From VAXT01 sp035318925 (GTDB taxonomy: Bacteria; Actinomycetota; Thermoleophilia; Gaiellales; Gaiellaceae), in the NCBI GenBank assembly GCA_035318925.1, contig DATHDS010000021.1, positions 186,001-250,000 on the forward strand: a stretch of DNA of 64,000 nt, given 5' to 3'. The notes beneath the pieces are model-generated. The model saw nothing but the letters and a program-made list of their open reading frames with translations, made no database searches and had not been told where the DNA came from. Of the stretch, positions 7,945-15,962 are shown in pieces (position 1 is the stretch's first letter; every line of letters starts with the position of its first letter). The translations under genes were made by a program, and so were the position numbers.

Positions 7945-9672
7945 TCAGCGGCGTGCGCGGCGAACGCTGAAGCGGCGCTTGAGCTCGGCGCGGCCGAATG
8001 AGTTCGACGTCTGTACGCGCGCGACGTACGGCCCGGAGAAGGCGCGCACGCCGTTCCCGTAGCGGCCGTTCCAGCGGATGCTCATCTGTCCCGGCCCGCG
8101 CCGCCGGCGAATCGTCCGCACCCGGGCTCCGCTCGCGGTCTCGATCGTCACCGTCACGAGCGCAGAGTGGGCGAGACGGAACCCGACGCGCAGGTTGCCG
8201 CCGCGCCTGTGCACGACCACGCGCGAGGGGCGCACGTTGAGGTAGCCGAGCGTGTTGTTGAGGGCGAAGCTGCGCTCGACCGTCGATTGCTGCGCCTGAT
8301 CGTCGACCGCGTTGATCACCCAGCGCCACCGGCCCTCGGTCTCGGGGGTGCCTTCCGGAGTGCGACCCGACCACGTCAGCCTGTAGGTGCCCGGCTCGCG
8401 CGGGCCGGTCTGTGTCTCCCGCGGGATCCGGTCGGGGCCGACGAGGCTCGCGGTGACCGTGGAGGGGCGAACGATCTTGTAGCTCAGCGATTGCGTCTCC
8501 GCGACGCCGTCGCCGTTCGGAGAGAGGACCGGCCGGCTCGGCGGCGGCGCGTGCACGCCGTAGTAGAAGACGAAGAGCCCGTCCGCGACCTGCCGCTCTC
8601 CGCCTGGGTCGGACGGCCTGTTCAGAAGCTGTCCGTCGAAGGCCATCGTCGTCGAGCCTCCCGCGTCGAGCGCGCTCGCGGTCATGGCACCGAGGCGGAC
8701 CATCGTCTGCGCCAGCTCGAAGTTGGTGAGACCGGTGCTGTACCCCGGCTGGCGCCCGTCGACTGCGACGAGGATGATGCGGCCGTCTGTCCGCTGGCCG
8801 ACCGCCGTCCGGGGATTGCGGAGCGAGAGCTGGTTGCTCGTGAAGCTCTCGAGCGCCCGGAAGACCGGCTGGCCGTCCCGGACGATGAGAGGCCCACCGC
8901 CGACCGCGTCGACGACACCGCCCCACTGCGGCCGCAGGATGAGACGCACGGTCACCGTCTGGCCAACCTGCGCCTCGGAGGCGAGGCGCCCGGACGAGGT
9001 CCCGCGCGCGACGAGCACCGCGCCCCCGGGCGGAATCGGGGTGCCGCCTGCGGGCTTCACGGCGACCACGGTCCCGGTCAGATCAGTGGCCGGGGCCGCC
9101 GGTGGAAACGGATCGAGCGTGACCTCGACAGTTCCCTGCGCGGCGGGAGTCGCCGGCCCCCAAGCGGGCGTGAAGACCGACAGGCCCTGCGGGCCGGGGC
9201 GCTGGTTGAGCCCGCCGAGGGGACGACGCTGGCTCGAGCCCTGCCAGGTCCCGAGCATTTGGACCCGCTGGACGAGCAGACGCCCGTCGTCGGTGATGCC
9301 GACCGTCGAGCGTCTCGGATGAGGCGGCGTCTTCAGGACCCCGGATTGCATGTACATGCCGCTCGGCAGCCCCTCGTCCCAGGTGAAGAGGTCGGCGTTG
9401 ACGCCCCCGACGGTCGCGGTTGCCGACGCCCGCCTCTGCATCGAGGTGACGGTCTCTCGTCCGAGGACCGTGTCGTTCGAGAGCATCGGCCGCAGCGCGT
9501 AGAGCCCGCCGGGCCTCGGCGCGGTCATGACGTGGATCACCTCCGGCCCGTGCGGCGTGAACACGAGCTGGCGCTCGTACGTCACACCCGGCGTGAGCGT
9601 CACCCGCCCGGCGACTGCCGACGGCGCGAACACGGCCGCGAGCAGGACTGCAATCAGGAGTTTGCGGCGCAA
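7945..9672 (-). CDS. Secreted phosphodiester glycosidase (NAGPA/DUF2233 family) with FlgD-like tail
   Basis: A 575-residue exported protein: signal peptide MRRKLLIAVLLAAVFAPSAV, then the NAGPA domain with GGVNADLFTWDEGLPSGMY, VDGRQPGYSTGLTNFELAQ and the strongly conserved LDAGGSTTMAFDG, ending in ADGLFVFYYG. NAGPA-type enzymes cut N-acetylglucosamine 1-phosphodiesters; the bacterial members act on cell-wall or polysaccharide phosphodiesters. The C-terminal ~170 residues hold two Ig-like repeats (SPNGDGVAETQSLSYK and RIRWNGR-type FlgD motif), probably for wall binding. The start codon is TTG with little Shine-Dalgarno support, but the signal peptide fixes it. It leads the DedA-DegT-FlaA1 operon. 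Confidence 0.83.
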   Translation of the reverse strand: MRRKLLIAVLLAAVFAPSAVAGRVTLTPGVTYERQLVFTPHGPEVIHVMTAPRPGGLYALRPMLSNDTVLGRETVTSMQRRASATATVGGVNADLFTWDEGLPSGMYMQSGVLKTPPHPRRSTVGITDDGRLLVQRVQMLGTWQGSSQRRPLGGLNQRPGPQGLSVFTPAWGPATPAAQGTVEVTLDPFPPAAPATDLTGTVVAVKPAGGTPIPPGGAVLVARGTSSGRLASEAQVGQTVTVRLILRPQWGGVVDAVGGGPLIVRDGQPVFRALESFTSNQLSLRNPRTAVGQRTDGRIILVAVDGRQPGYSTGLTNFELAQTMVRLGAMTASALDAGGSTTMAFDGQLLNRPSDPGGERQVADGLFVFYYGVHAPPPSRPVLSPNGDGVAETQSLSYKIVRPSTVTASLVGPDRIPRETQTGPREPGTYRLTWSGRTPEGTPETEGRWRWVINAVDDQAQQSTVERSFALNNTLGYLNVRPSRVVVHRRGGNLRVGFRLAHSALVTVTIETASGARVRTIRRRRGPGQMSIRWNGRYGNGVRAFSGPYVARVQTSNSFGRAELKRRFSVRRARR

Positions 9673-9692
9673 AATCGTGTCCGAGGCTAGCG

Positions 9693-9720
9693 AAAGGTTC
9701 CGCGGGACCGCGCAACCTTT
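9693..9720 (-). terminator. Hairpin between the PASTA propeller gene and the glycosidase gene
   Basis: Inverted arms AAAGGTT-c-CGCGG and CCGCG-c-AACCTTT, 12 of 13 positions paired around a GA centre, lie just after the stop of the 498-residue secreted protein on the minus strand. The transcript continues into a short T-containing stretch. It probably ends or attenuates that transcript ahead of the glycosidase operon. Confidence 0.5.
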
Positions 9721-9738
9721 ACATCTTTCGAACCGGAA

Positions 9739-11235
9739 TCAGCGGCGCCCGACGGCGAGATTGACTCTGGCGCCCCTCGAACGCCGGGCTTCCGGCCTCG
9801 GGCTCTGCGAGATGACGCGTCCCCGCCTGCGGAGGGATCGGACGCGACGAATCCGGCCGACCGAGCAGTGCGCCCGCCGGATGCGAGCCCGGGCCGTAGC
9901 CAGCCGTTGCCCGATCACGCGCGGGACGATGCACGGCGCCTGCCGAGGCGTTCTTCGCACAACCGTCGAGAGCAGGATCCCCCGGGCTTCCAGGACCCGC
10001 CCGTCCTGGGTCACGTGCGCACCGTAGATGTCGGATCCCGAGGCAACGACGGAACGGCGATCGGCCCAGGCGACGAAATAGTTCGTCCCGTCGAAGGCCG
10101 CGGTGGGCTCCACCTGCTCTCTGCCCCGAGTCGCGATTGCGATCCCGGCGGGGTCGAGGACGCTTCCGGCCGGGCTCACGCGCGTGCCGTAGATGGAGCA
10201 GCAGCCGAAGCGTGCGTCTTGCCAGGCAACGAGGTAGTTCGCACCCCCGAACGCAATCGTGGGCTTCCCGGTCCGCACTCCGTCTGAGATCCGAATCCCG
10301 CCGGGATCGAGCACAGTTCCAGCGAGGCTTATTCGGGTGCCGTAGATGTTCCCGGATCCGCTGTCGGACCACGCAACGAGGTAGTTCGTACCGTCGAAGG
10401 CAATGACCGGCTCGTTGGGGTAGATCGACGTGCATGAGTAATTCGACGGGCACGAGATCGTGATCGGGTTTGGATCGAGCACGGCGCCCGACGGGCTGAT
10501 CCGAGCGCCGACGACTGAGCCGCCCGCACCAAGCCAGACGACCAGTGAGTTCGTTCCGCCGGACGCGACTGCCGGCGACGCCGCGTAGCCGTTCGAGATC
10601 CGAATGGCCGCCGGGTCGAGCACCGTGCCGCTGGGCGTGACCCGCGCAGCGTCGAGGAACCAGCCGAGGACGGGCCAGGCGATGTTTTGCCACACAACGA
10701 GATAGTTCGCCCCATCGAACGCGACCGCCGGACTGGCCTGTTCTCCTTGCCCGTTGTAGATCGAGATGCCCGGTCGATCGAGAACGGTGCCTGCGCGCGT
10801 GATACGTGCTCCGTAGATCACACCCGGCGTGGTCGTCCCCTGGCGATCCGTCCAGACGACCAGCGCATTCGTGCCGTCCGACGCCAGCGCCGGCCCGAGT
10901 CGCTGGTACGCCTCCCTCTCAATCGTGATCCCACCTGCGTCGAGCACGCGTCCAGCTCGGCTCACGCGTGCGCCGAAGACATCCGCTCGCGGTGGCGGCG
11001 GTGGCGGCGGAGGAGGCGGCGGCAGTTGCGGCCTGAGGGCCCTGACCGACCGGGTCGACTCGGTGCGCGTGTCCTTCCAGCCGACGAGGTAGCTCGCGCC
11101 CGTGAAGGCGATCCCAGGACTCTCCTGGTTGCCCGGGGCGGGGATCACGGCCTGCGTCGCGCCTGACGCTCCGTTTCCGGCGACCGCGAGCGCGGCGAGG
11201 GTGCACACGAGCACTACGACAAGCGCGTATCTCAT
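9739..11235 (-). CDS. Secreted beta-propeller-like repeat protein with polyproline run and PASTA-like C-terminus
   Basis: An exported 498-residue protein: signal peptide MRYALVVVLVCTLAALAVAG, an 11-proline run near residue 80, then about seven repeats of the pattern 'FDGTNYLVAW ... IYGTRVSPAGTVLDP-GI-IS', a secreted propeller repeat of unknown role seen in environmental bacteria. The last 65 residues look like one PASTA domain (VPRVIGQRLATARARI ... GRVISQSPRPEARRSRGARV), which in other proteins binds peptidoglycan. I chose the second ATG because GAGGGGG lies five bases before it; the first ATG has no such site. It seems to be a single-gene transcript bounded by a hairpin. No catalytic residues are recognisable. 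Confidence 0.72.
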   Translation of the reverse strand: MRYALVVVLVCTLAALAVAGNGASGATQAVIPAPGNQESPGIAFTGASYLVGWKDTRTESTRSVRALRPQLPPPPPPPPPPPRADVFGARVSRAGRVLDAGGITIEREAYQRLGPALASDGTNALVVWTDRQGTTTPGVIYGARITRAGTVLDRPGISIYNGQGEQASPAVAFDGANYLVVWQNIAWPVLGWFLDAARVTPSGTVLDPAAIRISNGYAASPAVASGGTNSLVVWLGAGGSVVGARISPSGAVLDPNPITISCPSNYSCTSIYPNEPVIAFDGTNYLVAWSDSGSGNIYGTRISLAGTVLDPGGIRISDGVRTGKPTIAFGGANYLVAWQDARFGCCSIYGTRVSPAGSVLDPAGIAIATRGREQVEPTAAFDGTNYFVAWADRRSVVASGSDIYGAHVTQDGRVLEARGILLSTVVRRTPRQAPCIVPRVIGQRLATARARIRRAHCSVGRIRRVRSLRRRGRVISQSPRPEARRSRGARVNLAVGRR

Positions 11236-11280
11236 CCCATCCCCCTCTGACAACGGGAATCTTACCGCTGTGGATGCGCG

Positions 11281-12396
11281 TTAGTTCCAGACGCGAACGT
11301 CCCGGTACAGCGTGTCCCGCTGCACCGGGGTCTTGCCGAGCGCATTGATCGCGCGGATGAAGTCGTCCGTCGAAGCGCGATGCGTCGTCCCCGCCGCCGA
11401 GACGACGTTCTCCTCGATCATCACGGAGCCGAGATCGTCGGCGCCGAAGCCGAGCGCGACCTGGCCGACCTTCATTCCCTGGGTCACCCAGGACGACTGG
11501 ATGTGGTCGACGTTGTCGAGGTAGATCCGGCTCACCGCCTGGGTGAGCAGGTACTCGACCGAGGTCGGGTGGTGCGTAACGAGCGGTGCGAGCCGTGTGC
11601 CCTGCGGCTGGAACGTCCAGGAGATGAAGGCGCGGAACCCGCGGGTCTCGTCCTGGAGCTCGCGGATACGGCGCATGTGCTCGATCCGCTCGGCCAGCGT
11701 CTCGACGTGGCCGTACATCATGGTGGCCGTCGTCGACATGCCGAGGCGGTGCGCGTGGCGCATCACGTTCAGCCACTCGGCGGTGCGCGTCTTCTTCGGG
11801 GCGATGATGTCCCGAACGCGGTCGACGAGGATCTCCGCGCCGCCGCCGGGGATCGAGTCGAGGCCCGCGTCGCGCAGGCGCGTCAGCGTGGCCGGGATGC
11901 CGAGCTTCGAACGGCGCGCGATGTGCTGGATCTCGGGCGGCGAGAGCGCGTGCAGGTGGATCGGGTAGCGCTCCTTGATCGAGCGGAAGAGGTCCTCGTA
12001 GTAGTCGACGGCGAGGTCCGGGTGATGCCCGCCCTGCATGAGGACGCCGGTGCCGCCGATCGCGAGCGTCTCCTCGATCTTCTTGAAGATGACCGTCTTC
12101 GGCAGCAGGTAGCCCTCCGCGCGGTCGCCCGGCCGGCGGTAGAAGGCGCAGAAGTCGCAGTCGGTGACGCAGACATTCGTGTAGTTGACGTTGCGGTCGA
12201 TGATGAACGTGATCCGGCCGGGGTCGGTGCGGCGCGCGCGCAGCGAGTCGGCCGCCTTGCCGACCGCGACGAGGTCCTTCGACTCGAGCAGCGTCAGCGC
12301 CTCGGCGTCGGAAATCCGCTCACCCTCGACGGCCTTCTCTAGCACTCGGCGGACCTGTCCCGGGACCAGGTCCCTGGACATGTTGGTACTGGTCAT
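11281..12396 (-). CDS. mqnC: Dehypoxanthine futalosine cyclase MqnC (radical SAM)
   Basis: Cyclises dehypoxanthine futalosine in the futalosine route to menaquinone. The radical-SAM cluster motif is C76-x3-C80-x2-C83 (CVTDCDFC), followed by GGHHPDLAVDYYEDLF, the IPGGGAEILVDRVR block and the MMYGHVETLAERI block shared by MqnC and MqnE; the end HRASTDDFIRAI and PVQRDTLY is MqnC-like. The ATG start overlaps the mqnA stop as ATGA. The first 14 residues (MTSTNMSRDLVPGQ) are encoded largely by a copy of the dispersed palindromic repeat, so this copy seems to have extended or replaced the natural N-terminus; an internal ATG (MSRDL) is a second possible start. Confidence 0.95.
   Translation of the reverse strand: MTSTNMSRDLVPGQVRRVLEKAVEGERISDAEALTLLESKDLVAVGKAADSLRARRTDPGRITFIIDRNVNYTNVCVTDCDFCAFYRRPGDRAEGYLLPKTVIFKKIEETLAIGGTGVLMQGGHHPDLAVDYYEDLFRSIKERYPIHLHALSPPEIQHIARRSKLGIPATLTRLRDAGLDSIPGGGAEILVDRVRDIIAPKKTRTAEWLNVMRHAHRLGMSTTATMMYGHVETLAERIEHMRRIRELQDETRGFRAFISWTFQPQGTRLAPLVTHHPTSVEYLLTQAVSRIYLDNVDHIQSSWVTQGMKVGQVALGFGADDLGSVMIEENVVSAAGTTHRASTDDFIRAINALGKTPVQRDTLYRDVRVWN
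12356..12380. repeat. Dispersed palindromic repeat, copy A (inside 5' end of mqnC)
   Basis: A 25-base near-perfect palindrome: TGTCC-C-GGGACC-A-GGTCCC-T-GGACA, the only unpaired positions being the sixth and twentieth bases and the centre. It lies inside the start of mqnC and encodes SRDLVPGQ on that strand. It matches copies at 15919 and 55586. Confidence 0.8.
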
Positions 12397-13211
12397 GCCG
12401 GCACCACTTCGCCCTGGACGAAGCGGAGGTCCGGGATGCGGTCGAGCTCGCCGGCGTCACGGGCCAGCTCCATAAAGGTGAAGAGCCCGGCGCGCTCGCG
12501 GGGGCCGAACCGATAGCGCAGCTTCTCGAAGTAGCGCGCGAGGAACCCAGGCGGGTAGCCGTAGCGCTCGCTCGCCTCCCGCGCCAGCACTCCCGGCTCG
12601 GCACGGGCCTGGCGCACGGATGCGACGAGCGCGTCCTCGAGCTCGTTGATCCCGTCCGGCGGCGGATCGAGCGTCGCCCAGACCGCGAACACCATCGGCA
12701 GCCCCGTGCGCTCGGTCCACATCCGGCCAAGGTCGTGGTGCGGGGTCGGATCCTCGAACGCGCTGCGCAGCGCCGCGTCGCCGATCAGGAGCGTCCCGTC
12801 CGCCTCTTCGCCGAGCGGGACCTGCTTGGCGTCCGGCAGCAGGACACGCGCGAGCACGACCGAAGTCGCGCTTTCGGGCGTGACGGCGACGCTCCGGATG
12901 CGCGCGAGCGGCACCGGCGAGACGAGCTGGATCGAGTCGACCGCGCCCTCGGACGAGACGCAGAGCCGCGGGAGGAGCTTCAGCCGGTCGGCGTTTCGCG
13001 CCCATTCGATCGACGGGATCGGCGCCACGTCGACCTCGCCCGCCAGCAGCGCCCGGGCGAGCTCGGTCGGTACGCCCGGGACCTCTTCGACCTCGGCGTC
13101 GAGCCGATGGAAGACCGGCGCCATGTTCACGTACGAGATGCGGCCGAGCCTGAGGACTGAGCCGGAGCCAGGCTGAAGCCTGGCACCGGGCGAATAGGCA
13201 GCGTCGTCCAC
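12393..13211 (-). CDS. mqnA: Chorismate dehydratase MqnA
   Basis: Makes 3-enolpyruvyl benzoate from chorismate, the first step of the futalosine menaquinone pathway; the fold is periplasmic-binding-protein-like. Recognised from LRLGRISYVNMAPVFHRLD, the ELARALLAGEVDVAPIPSIEWAR block and the SVAVTPESATSVVLARVLL and TLLIGDAALR strands. The only workable start is GTG four bases after the mqnE stop, with GGTAGGAA just before it. That places 18 residues containing GARLQPGSGS before the conserved start; this segment is encoded by a perfect 8-base-arm hairpin and looks like an inserted repeat. The stop overlaps mqnC as ATGA. Confidence 0.92.
   Translation of the reverse strand: MDDAAYSPGARLQPGSGSVLRLGRISYVNMAPVFHRLDAEVEEVPGVPTELARALLAGEVDVAPIPSIEWARNADRLKLLPRLCVSSEGAVDSIQLVSPVPLARIRSVAVTPESATSVVLARVLLPDAKQVPLGEEADGTLLIGDAALRSAFEDPTPHHDLGRMWTERTGLPMVFAVWATLDPPPDGINELEDALVASVRQARAEPGVLAREASERYGYPPGFLARYFEKLRYRFGPRERAGLFTFMELARDAGELDRIPDLRFVQGEVVPA
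13167..13184. repeat. Perfect hairpin repeat inside the mqnA 5' coding region
   Basis: GCCAGGCT-GA-AGCCTGGC, eight paired bases on each side of a two-base centre, within GGAGCCAGG...CCTGGCACCGG. Translated on the mqnA strand it gives GARLQPGSGS ahead of the conserved MqnA start. Its sequence differs from the TGTCC/GGACC family. Confidence 0.65.
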
Positions 13212-13215
13212 GTTC

Positions 13216-14322
13216 CTACCAGCGCCGGATCTCGTTGTACAGCGTGTCCCGTTGGACGGGAATCCGACCTGCCTCCCGAACGACCCGGACGAGCTCCTCG
13301 ATCTTCTGCTCGGTCTCGGTCTGCGCGCCCGCGGCGTGGAAGATCTCCTCGCGGACGACCGTGCCCTGGACGTCATTCGCGCCGAAATGGAGCGCGATCT
13401 GGGTCAGCGGGAGGCCCATCATGATCCAGTAGGCCTTCACGTTCGGGAAGTTGTCCAGGAGCAGCCGCGAAACGGCCATCATCTTCAGGTCGTCGGAGCC
13501 GGCCGTGTGCTTCCAGCCGCGGCGCTCGAAAACGGTGTTCTCCGGGTGGAACGCGAGCGGGATGAACGCGAGGAAGCCGCCCGTCTCGTCCTGGAGGTCG
13601 CGCAGCCGCAGGATGTGGTCGACGCGCTCCTCGTAGGTCTCGACATGCCCGTAGAGGATCGTGCAGTGCGTCGGCATCCCGAGTGAGTGCGCGGTTCGGT
13701 GGACGTGGAACCAGTTGTCCGGGTGCTCCTTGCCGGGCGCGACGAGCCGCCGGACTCGGTCGGCGAAGACCTCGGCGCCACCGCCGGGCAGCGAGCCGAG
13801 CCCCACGTCGCGCAGCTCGCGCAGCACCTGCTCGTGCGTGAGGCCCGAGAGCTTGGTCATGTGGTGGATCTCGCTCGCCGTGAAGAGCTTGAGGTGGACG
13901 TCCGGCATCGCCTCGTGCAGCTGACGGACGATCTGGACGTAGTAGTCGAAGTCGACGTGCGGGCTCTCGCCGCCGACCATGTGGATCTCAGTGAACCCGG
14001 TCAGCTCGCGCTGCCGCAGCGCGTCCTCGACAAGCTCTTCCGCGTTGTAGGTATACGCGCCCTCCTGCTTCTGGGTGACGGCGAAGGCGCAGAACTTGCA
14101 CTTGACGCGGCAGACGTTCGTCTGGTTCAGGTACAGGTTCTGGACGAAGTAGACCTCGTCTCCTCCGCCGCGCTGCCGGCGTGCGAGGTCCGCGAGTTCC
14201 CCCAGCCCGAGCAGGTCGTCGGACTCCATCAGCGCCAGCCCGTCCTCGAGATCGAGCCGCTCGCCCGCCTCCACCTTCTCGCGGACCGGCTCGAGCGTGG
14301 ACGTGCGGTCCAGGACAGCCAC
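13216..14322 (-). CDS. mqnE: Aminofutalosine synthase MqnE (radical SAM)
   Basis: Joins 3-enolpyruvyl benzoate to the adenosyl part of SAM to give aminofutalosine. The cluster motif is C71-x3-C75-x2-C78 (CRVKCKFC), then HMVGGESPHVDFDYYVQIV, LPGGGAEVFADRVRRLV, ILYGHVETYEERV and the C-terminal GANDVQGTVVREEI and PVQRDTLYNEIRRW; the GGESPH and ANDVQGT blocks separate MqnE from MqnC. The start is GTG overlapping the prenyl synthase stop by one base (TAGTG). The order mqnE-mqnA-mqnC follows the use of the two early enzymes; mqnB and mqnD are not in the window. Confidence 0.96.
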   Translation of the reverse strand: MAVLDRTSTLEPVREKVEAGERLDLEDGLALMESDDLLGLGELADLARRQRGGGDEVYFVQNLYLNQTNVCRVKCKFCAFAVTQKQEGAYTYNAEELVEDALRQRELTGFTEIHMVGGESPHVDFDYYVQIVRQLHEAMPDVHLKLFTASEIHHMTKLSGLTHEQVLRELRDVGLGSLPGGGAEVFADRVRRLVAPGKEHPDNWFHVHRTAHSLGMPTHCTILYGHVETYEERVDHILRLRDLQDETGGFLAFIPLAFHPENTVFERRGWKHTAGSDDLKMMAVSRLLLDNFPNVKAYWIMMGLPLTQIALHFGANDVQGTVVREEIFHAAGAQTETEQKIEELVRVVREAGRIPVQRDTLYNEIRRW

Positions 14323-15233
14323 TACGCGGTCCTCTCCACCACTGCGTCGGCGATCGCGTCGAGCTCGTCGCGCGACTCGACCCCGCCGAGACAGGCGCGG
14401 GCCTGCTCGGCGTATTCGCGGGCGACCTCGCGCGCCTCCTCGATCGCGCCGCTGGCAGCGACCCGCAGGAGGGCCCCGTCGAGCGACCCCCCGGCGAGCG
14501 CGCGGCGGACGACCTCGTCCTCGCGCGCGGCGAAGAGGAGGGGTAGCGTCGGAATCCCCTCGCGGAGGTCGGTGCCGGCGAGCTTCCCCGTCTCGACCGT
14601 CTCGCCTTCGCAGTCGAGGCAGTCGTCGATGATCTGGAAGGCGACGCCGAGTGCGAGGCCGAACGCTCCCAGCTCGGCGCGCCGGCTCCCGAGCAGGCAG
14701 GCGGCCTCGAAGAGCTTCGCGGTCTTGAGCGTGCAGCGCTCCAGGTATTCCTCGACGGTCGTGTCGGGGCGGCGGCGCTGGCCGCGCTCGAGCGCCTCCC
14801 CGCGGACGAGGGCGAGGGCGGAGTCGCCGAGAATGCCGACCCCTTCGGCGTCGCCCGTCGAGGCGAGCTCGGCGAAGGCGCGCGCGAAGAGGTAGACGCC
14901 GCCGGCTCGCGCAGCGTCGGGCCCGTAAGCCGACCAGACGGACGCTCGGCCGCGCCGCAGCTCCGCGCCGTCGATCAGGTCGTCGTGGACGAGGCTCGCC
15001 ATGTGGACGAGCTCGATCGCGACCCCGGCCGTGAGCGGCGGATCGTCCTCCGGGTCGGCCGTGAGGAAGACGAGCAGAGGCCGGAGGCGTTTCCCGCCCG
15101 ACGCGAGAGCCTCGGTTCCGATCTCGGCGACGAGCCCTCTCCTGGCGGCAACGGCGTCGGAGAGCCGGTCTTCGAGCCGGTCGAGGTAGTCGTCGAGGCC
15201 GGGAGCAGCGCGGATCGTCGCGATCGCGCTCAC
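14322..15233 (-). CDS. Long-chain polyprenyl diphosphate synthase (menaquinone side chain)
   Basis: A trans-prenyltransferase of 303 residues building the C30-C45 chain of menaquinone from IPP. It has GGKRLRPLLVFL, the first aspartate-rich motif DDLID (84-88) followed by RRGRASVW, and the second motif DDCLD (203-207) in ALGVAFQIIDDCLD. The start is GTG overlapping the menG stop as GTGA. One oddity is GGVYLFARAF at about 111, where most homologues have G-D-Y-L/F; whether the missing Asp matters is unknown. Position between menG and mqnE makes a menaquinone role near certain; the chain length cannot be read with confidence. Confidence 0.92.
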   Translation of the reverse strand: MSAIATIRAAPGLDDYLDRLEDRLSDAVAARRGLVAEIGTEALASGGKRLRPLLVFLTADPEDDPPLTAGVAIELVHMASLVHDDLIDGAELRRGRASVWSAYGPDAARAGGVYLFARAFAELASTGDAEGVGILGDSALALVRGEALERGQRRRPDTTVEEYLERCTLKTAKLFEAACLLGSRRAELGAFGLALGVAFQIIDDCLDCEGETVETGKLAGTDLREGIPTLPLLFAAREDEVVRRALAGGSLDGALLRVAASGAIEEAREVAREYAEQARACLGGVESRDELDAIADAVVERTA

Positions 15234-15913
15234 CGGACCGTCCCCGTGTGCAGGGCGACGATGCCGCCCGCGAACAGGCGCCAGCGGATCTCGGCGAAAC
15301 CGGCCTCGTCGAGCAGCTTCGCGAGCCCTGCGGGCGCGGGAAACCGGCGCACGCTCGCGGGCAGGTACGAGTAGGCCGAGCCGCCCGGGAGGACCTTCCC
15401 AGCGAGCGGGATGATGCCGTCGAACCAGAGGCGGTAGAAGGGTGCGAGGGCTCCCTTCGGGCGCGTGATCTCGAGAATCGCCACGCGGCCGCCCGGGCGC
15501 AGGACGCGGCGCAGCTCCGTGAGGCCGCGCTCGACGTTGGCCACGTTCCGGAGACCGAAGCCGATCGTGACAGCGTCGAACGAGCCGTCCGGGAAGGGCA
15601 GCGCCAGCGCGTCGCCCTCGAGCCACTCGACCTCGGCCGACTTCCGGCGGGCTCGCTCGAGCATCGGCGCCGAGAAGTCCAGGCCGGTCACTTCGCCGCC
15701 CGCCTCGCGTGCGGCGATCGAGAGATCGCCGGTCCCGCAACAGACGTCCAGGACCCGGTCGCCCTCTCTGACCACCGCCTCAGCCGTGGCTGCGCGCCAG
15801 CGGCGATCGAGCCCGGCGCTCATGAGCCGGTTCATCGGGTCGTACACCGGTGCGATCCGATCGAACATGCGCCGAACCCCCTCGGGCGGCAGCGTCCCAG
15901 TCTGGGCCGTCAT
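15230..15913 (-). CDS. menG: Demethylmenaquinone methyltransferase MenG/UbiE
   Basis: Final C-methylation of demethylmenaquinone with SAM. Length (227) and motifs are standard: FDRIAPVYDPMNRLMSAGLD, SAM-binding VLDVCCGTGDLSI, LDFSAPMLERAR, LEGDALALPFPDGSFDAVTIG-type motif, GLRNV and RRVLRPGGRVAILEITRPKG. The ATG start is certain. The 49-base gap to ubiX holds one copy of the dispersed palindrome, ending six bases before this start, the only sizeable break in an otherwise overlapping operon; it could affect translation or transcript stability. Confidence 0.96.
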   Translation of the reverse strand: MTAQTGTLPPEGVRRMFDRIAPVYDPMNRLMSAGLDRRWRAATAEAVVREGDRVLDVCCGTGDLSIAAREAGGEVTGLDFSAPMLERARRKSAEVEWLEGDALALPFPDGSFDAVTIGFGLRNVANVERGLTELRRVLRPGGRVAILEITRPKGALAPFYRLWFDGIIPLAGKVLPGGSAYSYLPASVRRFPAPAGLAKLLDEAGFAEIRWRLFAGGIVALHTGTVR

Positions 15914-15918
15914 GGACC

Positions 15919-15943
15919 TGTCCTCGGACCTGGTCCCAGGACA
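15919..15943. repeat. Dispersed palindromic repeat, copy B (between ubiX and menG)
   Basis: TGTCC-TC-GGACC-T-GGTCC-CA-GGACA, 25 bases, in the 49-base gap just before menG. With its flank (ATGGGGG...GGGACAC...GGCTC) it matches copy C at 55586 over about 45 bases in reverse orientation, which shows that the repeat unit is longer than the palindrome itself. Confidence 0.78.
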
Positions 15944-15962
15944 TGGGGGTTTGGGACACGGC

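Noticed and set aside
8081..8100. ATCTGTCCCGGCCC in the phosphodiester glycosidase gene as a repeat copy
   Set aside because: It lies in the conserved FlgD-like motif region and has no second palindromic arm.
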